Source: Bidens hawaiensis (lineage: Eukaryota; Streptophyta; Magnoliopsida; Asterales; Asteraceae). Taken from it: a stretch of DNA of 64,000 nucleotides. Positions 21,382-31,758 of the stretch are shown one piece after another (positions within the stretch are counted from its first letter, which is position 1; each line of letters begins with the position of its first letter). The stretch lies in NCBI GenBank assembly GCA_021521415.1, contig JAIQDT010004232.1:158573-222572 (forward strand), in the 5' to 3' direction. The translations under genes and the position numbers were made by a program. The notes beneath the pieces are model-generated. The model searched no databases. It was not told where the DNA came from and saw only the letters and a list, made by a program, of their open reading frames with translations.

Positions 21382-22473
21382 TCACACATTGGTGATAAGT
21401 GGAGGGAACCCTTTCATATCATGTATCCAGGGCCTGCCTAATATAATATTGCAACAAGATAAACAGTCAATAACACAAAATTTTTGCATTTTATATACTC
21501 CTTCGACATATATTGGGAGCTTAATCTCCACAACAGTGTTCTTAGTTTCTCCACTGAATCCGACCAATACTGAGGAACTGGGGACGATCTCATCCTCAGG
21601 AATATTCATCTTTTTCAGCACGTCTAATTGAATAATGTTGACAGGGCTTCCACCATCTATGAAGATCCTGCGAACATAATGGTTAGCCACATATAAAGTT
21701 ATTACCAAACTATCATGATGAGGATCCTGAACATCGACTCTATCACATTCATCGAAGGATATAATCCTCTCTTTAGTGAGAATAGATGTCTTTGTTGGCC
21801 TGTCAGCCACTTCCAACTTTCTTTGGTCGGCATTTCTCTTTGCAGCAAAATAATAGGTTCCACAGATTTCAGATCCTCCGGATATGATCATTATTGTTCT
21901 TGCATCTGTTGGTGGAGGAGTCGGCTTTTCAGGAATTTTCTCGGGATCCTGCTCTCTTCCCTTCTTCTTGCCGAGTAGCTCTTTCAAGTGGCCCTTGCTG
22001 AGAAGATAGTTGATCTCCCTTCTAAGCGCAATGCAATCATCGGTCAGGTGCCCAAAGTCTTCGTGGAAGACACACCATTTTGATTTTTCTTTCCAGGCTC
22101 CTGGTCTCTTCATTTTCCTTAGCCACCTGGCTTTCTCACCTAAATCCTGCATGGCACACATTAATCCACCAATGTCAATAGAAAAACAATATTCAGAGAT
22201 CTTAGGATATTCTGAATCATATTCCTCATCTACTGCATTAATTCCGGGGTTATCATGCTTGTAGTAAGGTTTTGCTCGATATGATTTTCCTGGGAATTCG
22301 GATTTCCTGTTCTTCTGATCATACTTCGAGATATCGACCTTAAAGTTTTTCTTGTCGTCTTCTAGCCTGATAAACCTCAGAGCCCTGCTTCTTGCTTCGT
22401 CTAATGACCTGCATGGGTTTAGGTTCGGGATTTCCAGCGACTCCTTACTAAACCTGGTAATAAAATCTCTCAA
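21382..22473 (-). CDS. Element D gag C-terminal part and protease
   Basis: An open frame of 363 codons. The first half is late gag (RDFITRFSKESLEIPNL, WCVFHEDFGHLTDDC with a His/Cys cluster). The second half is the aspartic protease with the Tat-type active site IDGGSPVNIIQLDVL and NIILGRPWIHDMKG. The DGG in place of DSG/DTG is usual in Tat proteases. A TAG at 22491-22489 separates it from upstream gag. About 130 bases of linker (21248-21381) lead to RT. Confidence 0.85.
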   Translation of the reverse strand: MRDFITRFSKESLEIPNLNPCRSLDEARSRALRFIRLEDDKKNFKVDISKYDQKNRKSEFPGKSYRAKPYYKHDNPGINAVDEEYDSEYPKISEYCFSIDIGGLMCAMQDLGEKARWLRKMKRPGAWKEKSKWCVFHEDFGHLTDDCIALRREINYLLSKGHLKELLGKKKGREQDPEKIPEKPTPPPTDARTIMIISGGSEICGTYYFAAKRNADQRKLEVADRPTKTSILTKERIISFDECDRVDVQDPHHDSLVITLYVANHYVRRIFIDGGSPVNIIQLDVLKKMNIPEDEIVPSSSVLVGFSGETKNTVVEIKLPIYVEGVYKMQKFCVIDCLSCCNIILGRPWIHDMKGFPPLITNV

Positions 22474-22488
22474 GAATTCCCCAGGATT

Positions 22489-23780
22489 CTAGGTAACCCT
22501 ATAAAGACCACCTGTCATTTTCTCAAAAGTTCTACAGCAAGAAAACTGGTTATTAAATAGGTTAACTAAATGAGAAAAAGAATTGTTAGTGTTAGGAGGA
22601 ATACTCAGTAGCCATTTCATGGCTGCTCCGGTCAAGGTAGATCCAAACCCTTTGCAAAGACATCCCTCTTTGATTTCCATAGGGATTGGATTAATCTCCA
22701 TACGTTCTCTATATTGTGCGACGTGTTCCTTAGTATTCGTTGAGCCATCATACAGCTTCATATTTGGAGTTTGAAACCGTTTTGGAATCTGTACGTCGCT
22801 AATCGATGGCACAAACCGGGATATCATGTGACTATCAGTGGGAACTTCAGCTGTGGGACAGATTACGCCGGGGACATTTGATATCAAGTCCTTAAGTTTC
22901 TGCAATTCTCGGGCTAAGCCCGGACTTATGCCTGCATCCTGAAAAAATCCTTGATTAGCATTAAACGGAATCGTATTGAAAGAGTTACCCTGATTAACAT
23001 CTGATGAGCGGTCTGGGCGATGTAGTTCGTATTCCCAAACATAGTATTTCCAGGGTTGGTAAACGGAGCAGTTGGAGTGTTAGCCTGCATCGGGATAAAG
23101 TCTCCCTAGTGCATGTCAGAGGATCCTGAGGGATGCTGAGCTTGAGCTAATCCTGAAGATACCGTCTGCTGATAAGGACCATCCTGATGGAAAAATCATG
23201 AGGATCCAGACTGTTGGAACAATCCTGAGGATCCAGACTATTGGAACAATCCGGAGGGTCCTCCCGGCTGTGACAATCCTGAAGATCCTGCATGTTGAAA
23301 AGGCCCAGCAGATGGTGAATACGGGTACCCTTGAGATCCAGATAAGTGCAATCCCGCAGGCCCCAAATGATGGAAAGATGGGGGTCCAGAGTTGTACGCC
23401 GTGGTTGACTCTGGATGCACCAATCCTGAGGATTCTGGAGGGGTGAAATCCAGAGATCTCGGGATTAGTGGTGTGAATTCTTCCGCCGGCTTCTTGGCTT
23501 TTTTGAAATCTTCCAGCTCCCTCACGAGCATCTGGTTGGTCTTGTTCTGGCGATCCATCTGTTCCTGTAGCCGTCTGTACAAAGACAGAAGGTCGTTGTT
23601 GGACACCATGATGGGATCCTGGGAAGATGGTTTCAATCCCAAGAACACAGGAGTAGCAGTCTTCTTTTGGACGTTATCAGGCTTCTTCGGGATACCACCA
23701 GCAGGAGGAGGCATGGGCAGCCTCGCTGAGGATTCTGAGGCTGCGGCAGAAGATGAAAAAATCTTGGGTTGTGAAGACAT
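22489..23780 (-). pseudogene. Element D gag N-terminal and central part, with stops
   Basis: It starts at MSSQPKIFSSSAAASE (23780), 60 bases after the primer site. A Pro/Gly/Ser/Gln-rich low-complexity region (about 23450-23110) contains short repeats of the G-S-S-G-L-x-Q type and is interrupted by stops below 23238. The capsid-like region 22905-22489 is open again (RFQTPNMKLYDGSTNTKEHVAQYRE). Gag forms the particle. Comparison with element E shows the same layout, with the low-complexity repeat more expanded there. Confidence 0.8.
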
Positions 23781-23839
23781 GTTGTGGATATTGAGAGTAG
23801 AGTTTATTTTGAGAATGAATAATGATCAAAGCACCGTTT

Positions 23840-23856
23840 GCCCCACGGTGGCGCCA
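23840..23856 (-). other. Element D primer-binding site
   Basis: The minus strand reads TGGCGCCACCGTGGGGC, three bases inside the LTR edge at 23860. It is not the iMet site used by elements A, B, C and H. It would pair with a tRNA ending ...GGCGCCA; I do not assign the amino acid. Confidence 0.8.
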
Positions 23857-23859
23857 AAT

Positions 23860-24541
23860 TGTTTCGGTCAAAAATTGACAAAACAACTTTTGATAAAATT
23901 AGTGTGTGAGGCTAGGTGCTAAATGGTAAACAGATTGAACACAAGGATATGATTACGAGGGAAAAAACACTTGAATATAATAGTCTTCGTTTCGGTCAAG
24001 AGTTTACAACCTAATCTTTAGTCGAATACCTTCGGTTAAAGATTATGAAATTAACTTTTGGTCAAATTACGTATGATTATTATAATCTCCAGCACAAAAA
24101 ACCCCCGGACGGTGAAAACTATCACCGTCAAGTTTATTAATATCAAAAACGGGTGATTACAGAGCTTGGAGCTGATAGAATATCGAAAGCTAAGTGTTAC
24201 AGTGATTGCTAGTAAGCTAGATCGTGAAAAGTGTGTGTTCTAATGATATTATCAGCTCATATTTATAATAAAAGGTTACAACTGTTATCCCGGGAAATCC
24301 GCCTTTGTCTTTAATAAAAACGTTTCTTGCTTTAATCTCGTGGTTTAATGGCTTTAAATGCGAAGTTATGTCTTGGACTTGGTCTCTTAGCCGTTACTTT
24401 TCACGTCTTTGACCGATTCTTTAAGGAGTCACTTGTCAAACGTAGTCCCATCTGCGAAATAACTTCAAATACTCGAGGATAATACAACAGTTAGAACATA
24501 TTCGGAATCCTGAGCATAGATCCGACTATAAATTTAGGCCC
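23860..24541 (-). repeat. Element D 5' LTR with internal deletion
   Basis: It matches 15876-16795 except for a 234-bp internal deletion (equivalent to 16512-16745), flanked by GAA on both sides in the intact copy, and loss of the last five bases (AAACA). The cut end joins element B's LTR at a point 410 bases beyond the insertion site. Confidence 0.9.
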
Positions 24542-25534
24542 TAAACCTTTAGTTTATAATAAAAACCCGACGTTTCTTTTTCTCCAAGAAACGTAATCTT
24601 TTCTTTTATTATTTAAGAATACTCTTTATTCATTAAATAATATTTCATAACAAAGAATATTTGCATATATACTTACAAACATATATATGTTACCACAACA
24701 TTAAATATTCATTCTTTTATTCATATCTTTGTTATGTTATCTTTCTTTTCTTTTATCGAGGTATCGAGTATAACCTCGACTTAAGGCTTAAGCCTTGAAT
24801 ATAATATTAAATTATATTGAATTCACCATTACGCCTAACCTTAATGGCGTATAGAAACCCTAGGGACACGAGCAGCACTCCAACGCCGCTTTAATCTTCT
24901 CGACACGCAAATCGAGGAATGCCAAATCTTCAACACTCGTTGACACGACTTTCGAGACTCCATGCCATTAACAACACCTTCTTGATATGTGGGTGGAGGG
25001 TGGCACAACTTCAAGGAAACGTCGTTACACAATCGAGGGATCGGGGCACGCTTAACGAGGTATTATGACACGCTTATCGAGGTATAGTTAGAGAGAGAGT
25101 AGAGAGATATGAGAGCAGGTTTTGGGATGTGGAAATGAGCAGCCCATGGCTGCTATTTATAGACAAAAATTTGGCTCCCATCGCGCTACGCGATGGGTGC
25201 CTCAGCAGACCTATCGTGTATCGCGATATAGGTCTGCTGACTCACAGCGTAGACCTGCCACGTGTTGACACGTGGCAGGCACCACTACACGTGTCACCAC
25301 GTGGTGACACGTGGCAATAACCAGTGTCACCGTGTGCCACGTGGCACACGTGTCACGTTGTGTCAGGTACCCCATCGCGATACGCGATGGGGCTCTCCTC
25401 TGACTCATCGCGTAGCGCGATGGGTCAGGAAATCAGAATTTTTAATTTAAACCCTCAGCTTTAGAATTTGGCAATTTTAGTCCCTAGACTTTGGAAAGTT
25501 AATACTTTGAACTCGAAATTTTCACTTTATTACA
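24542..25534 (-). repeat. Element B 5' LTR, outer segment (U3 side)
   Basis: It corresponds to 8153-9145 of the 3' LTR. The equivalent of 7744-8153 is missing between element D and this segment. It contains its own TATA box (about 25143-25153 on the minus strand) and palindrome cluster (25168-25424) with seven CACGTG cores against six in the other LTR. It ends TTATTACA before the second GGGAA duplication. Confidence 0.9.
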
Positions 25535-27267
25535 GGGAAATGCCGAGTCACCATGTATGAATGGATCCAGACACATGTATACTCTTAATCAGAGAGTCTG
25601 TTTCTTATTATTGTACACAAAGTTTTAAGGATTTGTAAATCCTATGCAAACATTCAGACTCATTATAAAAGGTTTGGGGCGTATTCACCTTTTCTCTTTA
25701 AAATCGGTTTTCGATACTGATTCCTGTTTTCTATTCTCTTCTTCTTGTTTTGCTACCTCAGACATATAGTACAAGAATAACATTTGTATAAATAACTAGA
25801 TCGGCGATCTAGCTTTAGATCTTTAGTCTATTTTGGTATAACTTCAACCTTGATAAAATTATATGTCTATATAAAACATTTGGACCTTTAGTCCTTTTCT
25901 TTATTTACCAATTATATGCTACGTTTCTTCTTCAGGAAGAAACGTCTATACTGAGTTTCTTCTTCAAGAAGAAACATTAATTTCATAACTATAATCTCTT
26001 GTATTATATTTCTTAGTCATAAAGAAATACTATTTTGACTATAACCTTCGCTTAAGAAAAGTTATTTTATTCATAATCTTAATCAAGGTTCGGGCTATAC
26101 CCTCGACTATGGTCTAAGCCATTCATAATAATAAATTAACTTAGGCAGAACTCCTTACCTCGCACGGTATTCGGAGTTAGATATTCCTAAGTTTATACGG
26201 GCAGCACTTCTACTCTATACGCACCTTTATCGGGGAGTTCTTGATCCACCTTCCTTGGCACGCAAATCGAGGCAATGTTCGGTCGCCGGGTCGTGCACGT
26301 ACTTCGAGACAGAATGTCGGGTTACTTCTGGATTGCACGCACTTCGAGGATAACACCGGTTATTTGGTACGGATTACGAGGTCATAATTGTCGGGTCAGT
26401 GGCACGCAAAATGATGTTCGGCACGCAAACCGAGGTAAAGAGAGTGAAAATCTAGAGAGAGTGAATGTGAGGTGTGAGGGAATGAGCCGTGAGGCTCCCC
26501 TTTTATAGCCAATTTTCGATCCCATCGCGGTACGCGATGGGTCCCCTTTTTCAACACCATCGCGGATCGCGACGGGTAGATTTCTGCCACGTGTCACCAG
26601 AGTGTGACACGTGTCCCTGAGTCATCACGGCCCATCGCGGTACGCGATGGCCGTCTTCTTGGACTCGTCGCGTAGCGCGTGGGTCCATATATATTATTTT
26701 TCGTTTTTAGTCATTCGTCTTTTGTAGCTTGTCACTTCTGGTCTAATTCTCGTTGTCCAAAAATACAAAGACGGCTCTTAAAGCGGCTCACGGCGATGCG
26801 AGCGTGCGAAGTGCAAAGTGCGCCATCAAAGCGCCACATTGCGCCCAACGCCCTTCGCCGTCGCCATCATCCTCGTCCGAGCCCGAGCCCATGATTGTGC
26901 GCGTCGGGTGCTACGCATCCTCCGCTAGGACCACTTGGTGCATGATATTTATAAAAGAATATAACTATGAAAAATCTTTTCCTTATAAAGAGCTTTCATT
27001 TCTTTACCACTTTCCATGTGGAATGGATTCCATCTTCCTTATTTATACCTTAGTGGAATGCTTCCACTTTCTTACATCTTCCAATGTGGGATGGAGTTTT
27101 ATTATTCTCCTTCATATAAGAATACTTAACTTAGGAAATATTTTTATTTTCTTATTTTTCTTATAATTCCTTATTTAATATTTTCCCATTACTTATCTTG
27201 AGATTATTTTTGATCCATCAACTTTCCTAATTTGTCAAAGTTGGATCGAAATTTTGGGGATGTTACA
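25535..27267 (-). repeat. Element A 5' LTR, outer segment (U3 side)
   Basis: It begins with B's target duplication GGGAA and ends GGGGATGTTACA; the minus strand starts TGTAACATCCCC. A TATA box (minus CTATAAAAGGGG, about 26513-26502) is followed upstream by palindromes 26521-26541 (9-bp stem CCCATCGCG), 26587-26612 (10-bp stem CACGTGTCAC) and 26630-26650. The design matches B although the remaining LTR sequence differs widely. Confidence 0.85.
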
Positions 27268-27336
27268 CCTGGATCCTTAAAAAACGATAGGATCCTTAAT
27301 GTTTAATTTGACTTTGTGTCTTCTTTTTGTTTGCAG

Positions 27337-28343
27337 TTGAGAACTTTGTTTCCTTGGATAAATTACCTGGCACAGAGGAAAAAATAAAACGGTTCCTAGC
27401 ACTGGATACCGAGGTCAGAACTTTTCAAGCCCGTTTCGTCGAAGCTTTTTGTGACATTTCCTTGGATTCCAACATGTCAAGTAAGTTTATAATAACGATT
27501 TTAAAGTAAATAAAATTAAATGCAATTCATATATGTTAACTGAATTTTCGTAGGTGCCAAGAAGTCTCAGAAGTCTGCCAGCAAGTTCTCTCTAGATGAC
27601 ATCGACAGTATGCTCACTCCTCCAGACATCAAGAAAGAAATTCTGAAGACAACCACCAGTTCCGAGCCCAAGACTGCAACGACTTCTAAGAGAAAAAGAT
27701 CCTCTGATCCCGAAACCCACTATGATACCGTCCTCTCTGTAAGTTTAACGTATCCTGCTACATTAAAATTAAGGATCTAATATCCTTCTAATCCTAACTA
27801 AATGGTTGATTATAGGCTATGAATTCTTTCAAGGAGCACTATGAAAATATTGTAGGGCAGATGAGCGACAAGCTATCTGGGTTAGGGAATGCGCTGGTCA
27901 ACAAGGACAAAGCTTTGGCTCAGCTTAAGAGACAGCTCGAGGATCAGATATCCACAGCAGAAACCCAGCGCCAAGAGGAAGTCAAGCAGGCTACGGAAGA
28001 TGCCAAGATGTGGGCAGCCAGATCAGTGCTTCAAGCGAGGATTAAGATGGCGACGGAGGTCGATGATCCTGCTTTTGATAAGGCAACCTGGAACGTGCAG
28101 AAATGGAAGGCTACTTTGGCGGCTCTTAGTGGTGATGAGGATACTGAGATGGCTAAGGAGGATGTTGCTAGGACGAGCGGGGTTAAAGAGGTGATTGAAG
28201 GTGGTGAAGGAGCAGGTGCTGCAGAGGGTGAAGACGCGGCTTATGTGGGTGATGAAGGATATCAAAGACAAGGCCCGAGCCCACTTTTTTTTATGTTGTT
28301 GTTTTTAAGGATAATCTGGTTTGTAATAAACAATAGTAAGTAG
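27337..28343 (+). CDS. Element E antisense spliced ORF (3' three exons visible)
   Basis: On the strand opposite gag-pol three exons join in frame: 27337-27480, 27554-27738 and 27816-28343. Acceptors are TTTGCAG, TTCGTAG and TTATAG; donors are GTAAGT and GTAAGT. The joined product of about 285 residues has a Lys/Arg NLS-like KRKRSSD, then a helical coiled-coil segment (SFKEHYENIVGQMSDKLSGL; KRQLEDQISTAETQRQEEVK) and an acidic tail. The last 30 residues look out of frame. Antisense extra ORFs near the 3' LTR are known in plant Tat elements, some with a putative gypsy-type transposon domain; its function is unknown. The 5' exons lie beyond element A. Confidence 0.65.
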
Positions 28344-29703
28344 GGTTTAAGGATCACTGATCCTCAAGACAATTTTCAGGGGTACCGAAGGTGGATGGAT
28401 CCTCTGTTTGTGGGGATGAAGCCTTTGGTGCCTCTGACTTTTATTTTCCTACACTTAAGAACAATTAGTAACACCTGTTTAACCCGGGTGGATGGTCCAT
28501 CTTTTGAATGGTGAAATCCATGTTAAAGATTTTGGTAAGTCCAGGTGACTTATGCTTAATAATATAAAGTTTTTAATTATCTGCTTGTTACTTGTCATTT
28601 TGAAAGTTTGTTTGACATAATCTTAGTCTTATTGAGAATTTCAAGAAATAATTCTGAGTAAAAATTTTAGGATAAGATATCCTTAAGAAAAGCAATTATA
28701 AAATTTTTGGATATAATATCCTTAGAAAAATAATTAAAAATTTTAGGATAGAATATCCTTAAGAAATAATTCAAAGATGTTAAATCTTTAAACAAAAGGA
28801 TATATAAGGATCCTAGTTTAACCAATATAAATTTAAAAGTAGAAATCATACCATAAGGTCCAAGTAGACCTAAGTTACCGTAAGTATTGAACCTTCAGTG
28901 ATCCTGATAGAGGAAATTTAAGGATTTTGAATCCATAAGTTTCGATCTTCATAATGACCTTAGAAAATCTGTTGCAAATACTTATAATGTTAATTGGGAT
29001 CAAACCCATCAAACTGGGGACAAGCCCAAATAATAAGCTGGGGACAAGCCCGTGCAACTGGGGACTAGCCCGTGAAATTGGGGACAAGCCCGTGAGATTG
29101 GGGAGAAGCCTAAAACTGGGGACAAGCCCAAACTGGGGACAAGCCCAAAACTGGGGACAAGCCCAAATACGGATGTTAACTAGGGACTCGCCCAAACCGG
29201 GATTTAGCCCAAACGTGAGATAACGTGAAAACGTTATAAACCGGTGGTATGGTACGTCTACCATAAATCGTAGGATCCTCCATATAGCCGAAGACAACGA
29301 AATTGTCAGCCACTAAGCGTGTACTGATCCCGCTGCCCCGTACTATACGTTGGATAGCGTGCGCTACAGGCGAGAGTGTTGAAACTATAATTCATAAGAA
29401 AGGTGAAAACCTTTAAACCTTAGGGGATATGGCCATCGGGGGTCATATCTAATCGTGGGCTAGGCCAGGAGAAATAGTAAAGTACCTTGAATGTAAAGGA
29501 GAGGTGGCCAACCTCTTGGTTATTACACATCTTATTAATATCCTGCACTGTTACTTAAAACTTGGAAGAAACAAATCGTTAAGAATATATTATCCTTAAA
29601 AAATAAGAAATTGACAAGAATAAATGATATGATAGATTTTACCAATTTTGGGGATCCTTGATCCTCTAAGGATATTAGATCCTTACAGGATACTTGATCC
29701 TGA
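28344..29703 (-). repeat. Element E 3' untranslated region with tandem repeats
   Basis: About 1.36 kb without coding. From 29010 to 29175 there are about nine copies of a 16-24 bp unit around ctggggacaagcccaaa, with variants. Another AT-rich part (28660-28810) repeats aggatataatatcctta-like phrases, each a small palindrome. The part 29240-29370 resembles element D's 3' region. Tandem repeats here are usual in Tat/Ogre elements. Confidence 0.75.
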
Positions 29704-30661
29704 TTAGAAAAAGTACTTCTTGAGGTGGACAGCATTCCAAGCTCTTGGTAACCTATTGCCTTCCATAGTGAGCAAATGATATGCCACCTTTCCTGCCTCC
29801 GACTCAATTAGATAAGGACCTTCCCATTTGGGTGCTAACTTCCCATCAACCGGATTGGTCGTGTTTTGGAAGGCTTTCCTCAAAACTAAATCTCCTTCTT
29901 GAAATCTTCTGATCCTAATATTCTTGTTGTATGTCGCAGCTACCCTTTGTTGATAAATTGTCATTCCGATCTTGTCCAGGTCTCTGAGTTCTTCAACAGT
30001 ATCCAAGTCTTCAAGAAGAATTTCTTCATTGGCCTTAGGATCACGGATGCTCGTTCTTGCTGTAGAAACCACCATCAATGTGGGGATAACTGCTTCTGAT
30101 CCAAACACCAATGAGAAGGGTGTTTGGCATGTTGCATTTTTGGGTGTTGTCCTGTCAGCCCAAAGAACATAAGGTAGCCCACTTTCCTTTTTTGGATCCT
30201 AGCTTCTTCTTCAAATTGTTGATGATGATCCTGTTGCTAGATTCCGCTTGACCATTAGCTTGAGGATGTACTAGAGTGGAGGTAATCATCTTGATGCCCC
30301 AGCTGTCACAAAAGTTAGTGGTTCTTTTCCCGATAAACTGGGAACCATTGTCACAAATAATTTCTGAAGGGATACCAAATCTAGTAATAATATTTCTTTT
30401 AATTAAAGATATCACCTCTTTTTCACGTACTTGAACAAAAGCTTCTGCTTCTATCCATTTTGAAAAGCAGTCAGTCATTGCAAGCATGAATATTTTTCCT
30501 CCTGGTGCCTTAGGTAGTTTACCCACAATATCCATACCCCACTTCATGAAAGGCCATGATGAGGATATAGGATACATAGGTTCTGCTGGTTGATGTAGGA
30601 TATTTGCATGCCTTTGACAAGCATCACATTTCTTCGAGTATTCCATGGCATCTCTCTTCAT
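29704..30661 (-). pseudogene. Element E integrase core and C-terminus
   Basis: The frames 30661-30155 and 30111-29704 are separated by a frameshift near 30170. The zinc-binding Cys pair ([13 protein letters not shown]), catalytic aspartates ([19 protein letters not shown]) and the glutamate text (HPQANGQAESSN) are all present. The C-terminal segment ends with NAVHLKKYFF, as in D. Only the frame breaks show it to be inactive. Confidence 0.85.
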
Positions 30662-30676
30662 TATTGGCCAAAAGTA

Positions 30677-31755
30677 TCATGTTCTTAGAATCCTAGAAAA
30701 CAGGGCTCTACCTCCAGTGTGATTACCACAATCACCTTCGTGAAAGTCTTTGAGCACCTCTTGGATTTCAGGGTCCTTGATGCACCTCAAGTATGGACCT
30801 GCAAGAGATTTCCTGTATAGCATATCATCTAATAAAATATATTGTGATACCTTGAGTTTGAAAGATTTGGGATTCTCCGTAGCTGGAATCTCTCCAGTTT
30901 GAATGTATTTCTTGATTGAGTGGATCCATGATTCTTGATTACTCGAGGGTAATTGATCCCAAAGTAAAATCTCCTTGTCATTCGTTATTTCCCCAACTTC
31001 TTCTTCTTGTTCTCTTATTGCTGGCGAGAGAATATGAATGATTGGGATCTTCATGTTTTCTAGATTCTTCAAATATGAGGCTAAATTTGCCAAGGCATAT
31101 GCCCCAGCGTTTTCTTCCATTGGTACCTGTATAATACTAAATAATTCGAATGATTTTGCTAATTCCTTCACAATATCTAGATATTTGATTAGTTTCTCAC
31201 CTTTAACAGCATATGAACCGTTAAAGTGCTTAGTTATTAACAAAGAATCTATATATACTTAAAGATACCTGATCCTCATGCTTTTGGCTAATTGCAAACC
31301 TGCGATTAGAGCTTCATACTCTGCTTCATTGTTCGTTGCTTGGAACTCACAGGCTATAGACCGGGGTAATATGTCCCCCGTGGCGATTTCAGTAGGATCC
31401 CTAATCCTATTCCTCTTACCTTGGAAGCTCCATCAGTGAAGAGTATCCAAGGATCCTTGGTCTCTTCTAGTTGTTGGACCTCCAAGTCAGCTTCTTTCTG
31501 CATGTCACTACTGAAATCAGCTACAAAGTCTGCGAGTGCTTGTGACTTGATGGCTGTTCTTGGCTCGTACTGAATATCATATGCACTTAGTTTCACAACC
31601 CACTTGGCCATTCTACCTGATAATTCTGGCTTTCTAAGGACATTCTTAACATGATAATTAGTTCTCAAAATAATAGTATGAGTCTCAAAGTAATGTCTTA
31701 ATTTAGTAGAAGACATAATAAGTGCAAGAATTAACTTTTCTAAATGAGAATACAT
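30677..31755 (-). pseudogene. Element E second RNase H and integrase zinc region
   Basis: The frame 31755-31354 carries the end of the first RNase H region and the start of the second one (WILFTDGASKVRGIGLG). A frameshift near 31360 is followed by a gap, then the frame 31243-30677, which holds the remaining RNase H residues and the integrase N-terminal histidines (HEGDCGNHTGGRALF). In D the same stretch needs only one stop read-through. Confidence 0.8.
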
Positions 31756-31758
31756 GGC

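Larger units (their letters stand above)
15876..24541 (-). mobile_element. Element D: Tat-type Ty3/gypsy retrotransposon
   Basis: The complete order on the minus strand is 5' LTR (24541-23860), primer site, gag, protease, RT, an extra RNase H, integrase, a long repeat-rich 3' region, polypurine tract and 3' LTR (16795-15876). The second, plant-type RNase H before integrase and the long 3' region are marks of the Tat/Ogre group. Only three or so in-frame stops break gag-pol, and the LTRs differ at roughly 14 sites in about 680 aligned bases by eye, so it is the youngest element in the nest. Its right edge has lost about 5 bases. Confidence 0.9.
6952..25534 (-). mobile_element. Element B: Tekay-type chromovirus (Ty3/gypsy), inserted in element A's LTR
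   Basis: Flanked by the 5-bp direct repeat GGGAA (6947-6951, 25535-25539). On the minus strand the order is 5' LTR (25534-24542 plus 15875-15367, split by element D), iMet primer site, upstream acidic ORF, gag, protease, RT, RNase H, integrase, chromodomain, polypurine tract and 3' LTR (9145-7233). The first 281 bases are the tandem duplication, so the functional LTR edge is 7233. RT, integrase and C-terminal chromodomain text match the Tekay/Del lineage. Several frameshifts and stops make this copy defective. Confidence 0.9.
3940..27267 (-). mobile_element. Element A: Tekay-type Ty3/gypsy element, interrupted by element B (5' half visible)
   Basis: The visible parts are the internal region 3940-6416 (gag remnant, upstream ORF, primer site) and the 5' LTR, split into 6417-6951 and 25535-27267. 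The minus-strand LTR starts TGTAACATCCCC and ends GGTGTGACA, typical of plant Tekay/Del chromoviruses. The 3' part is beyond element C and off-window. On the right A ends abruptly inside an exon-intron unit of element E, so A inserted into E. No pol text is recognisable between gag and element C. That stretch (3940-4549) is AT-rich and non-coding, so A may be a gag-only derivative. Confidence 0.8.
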
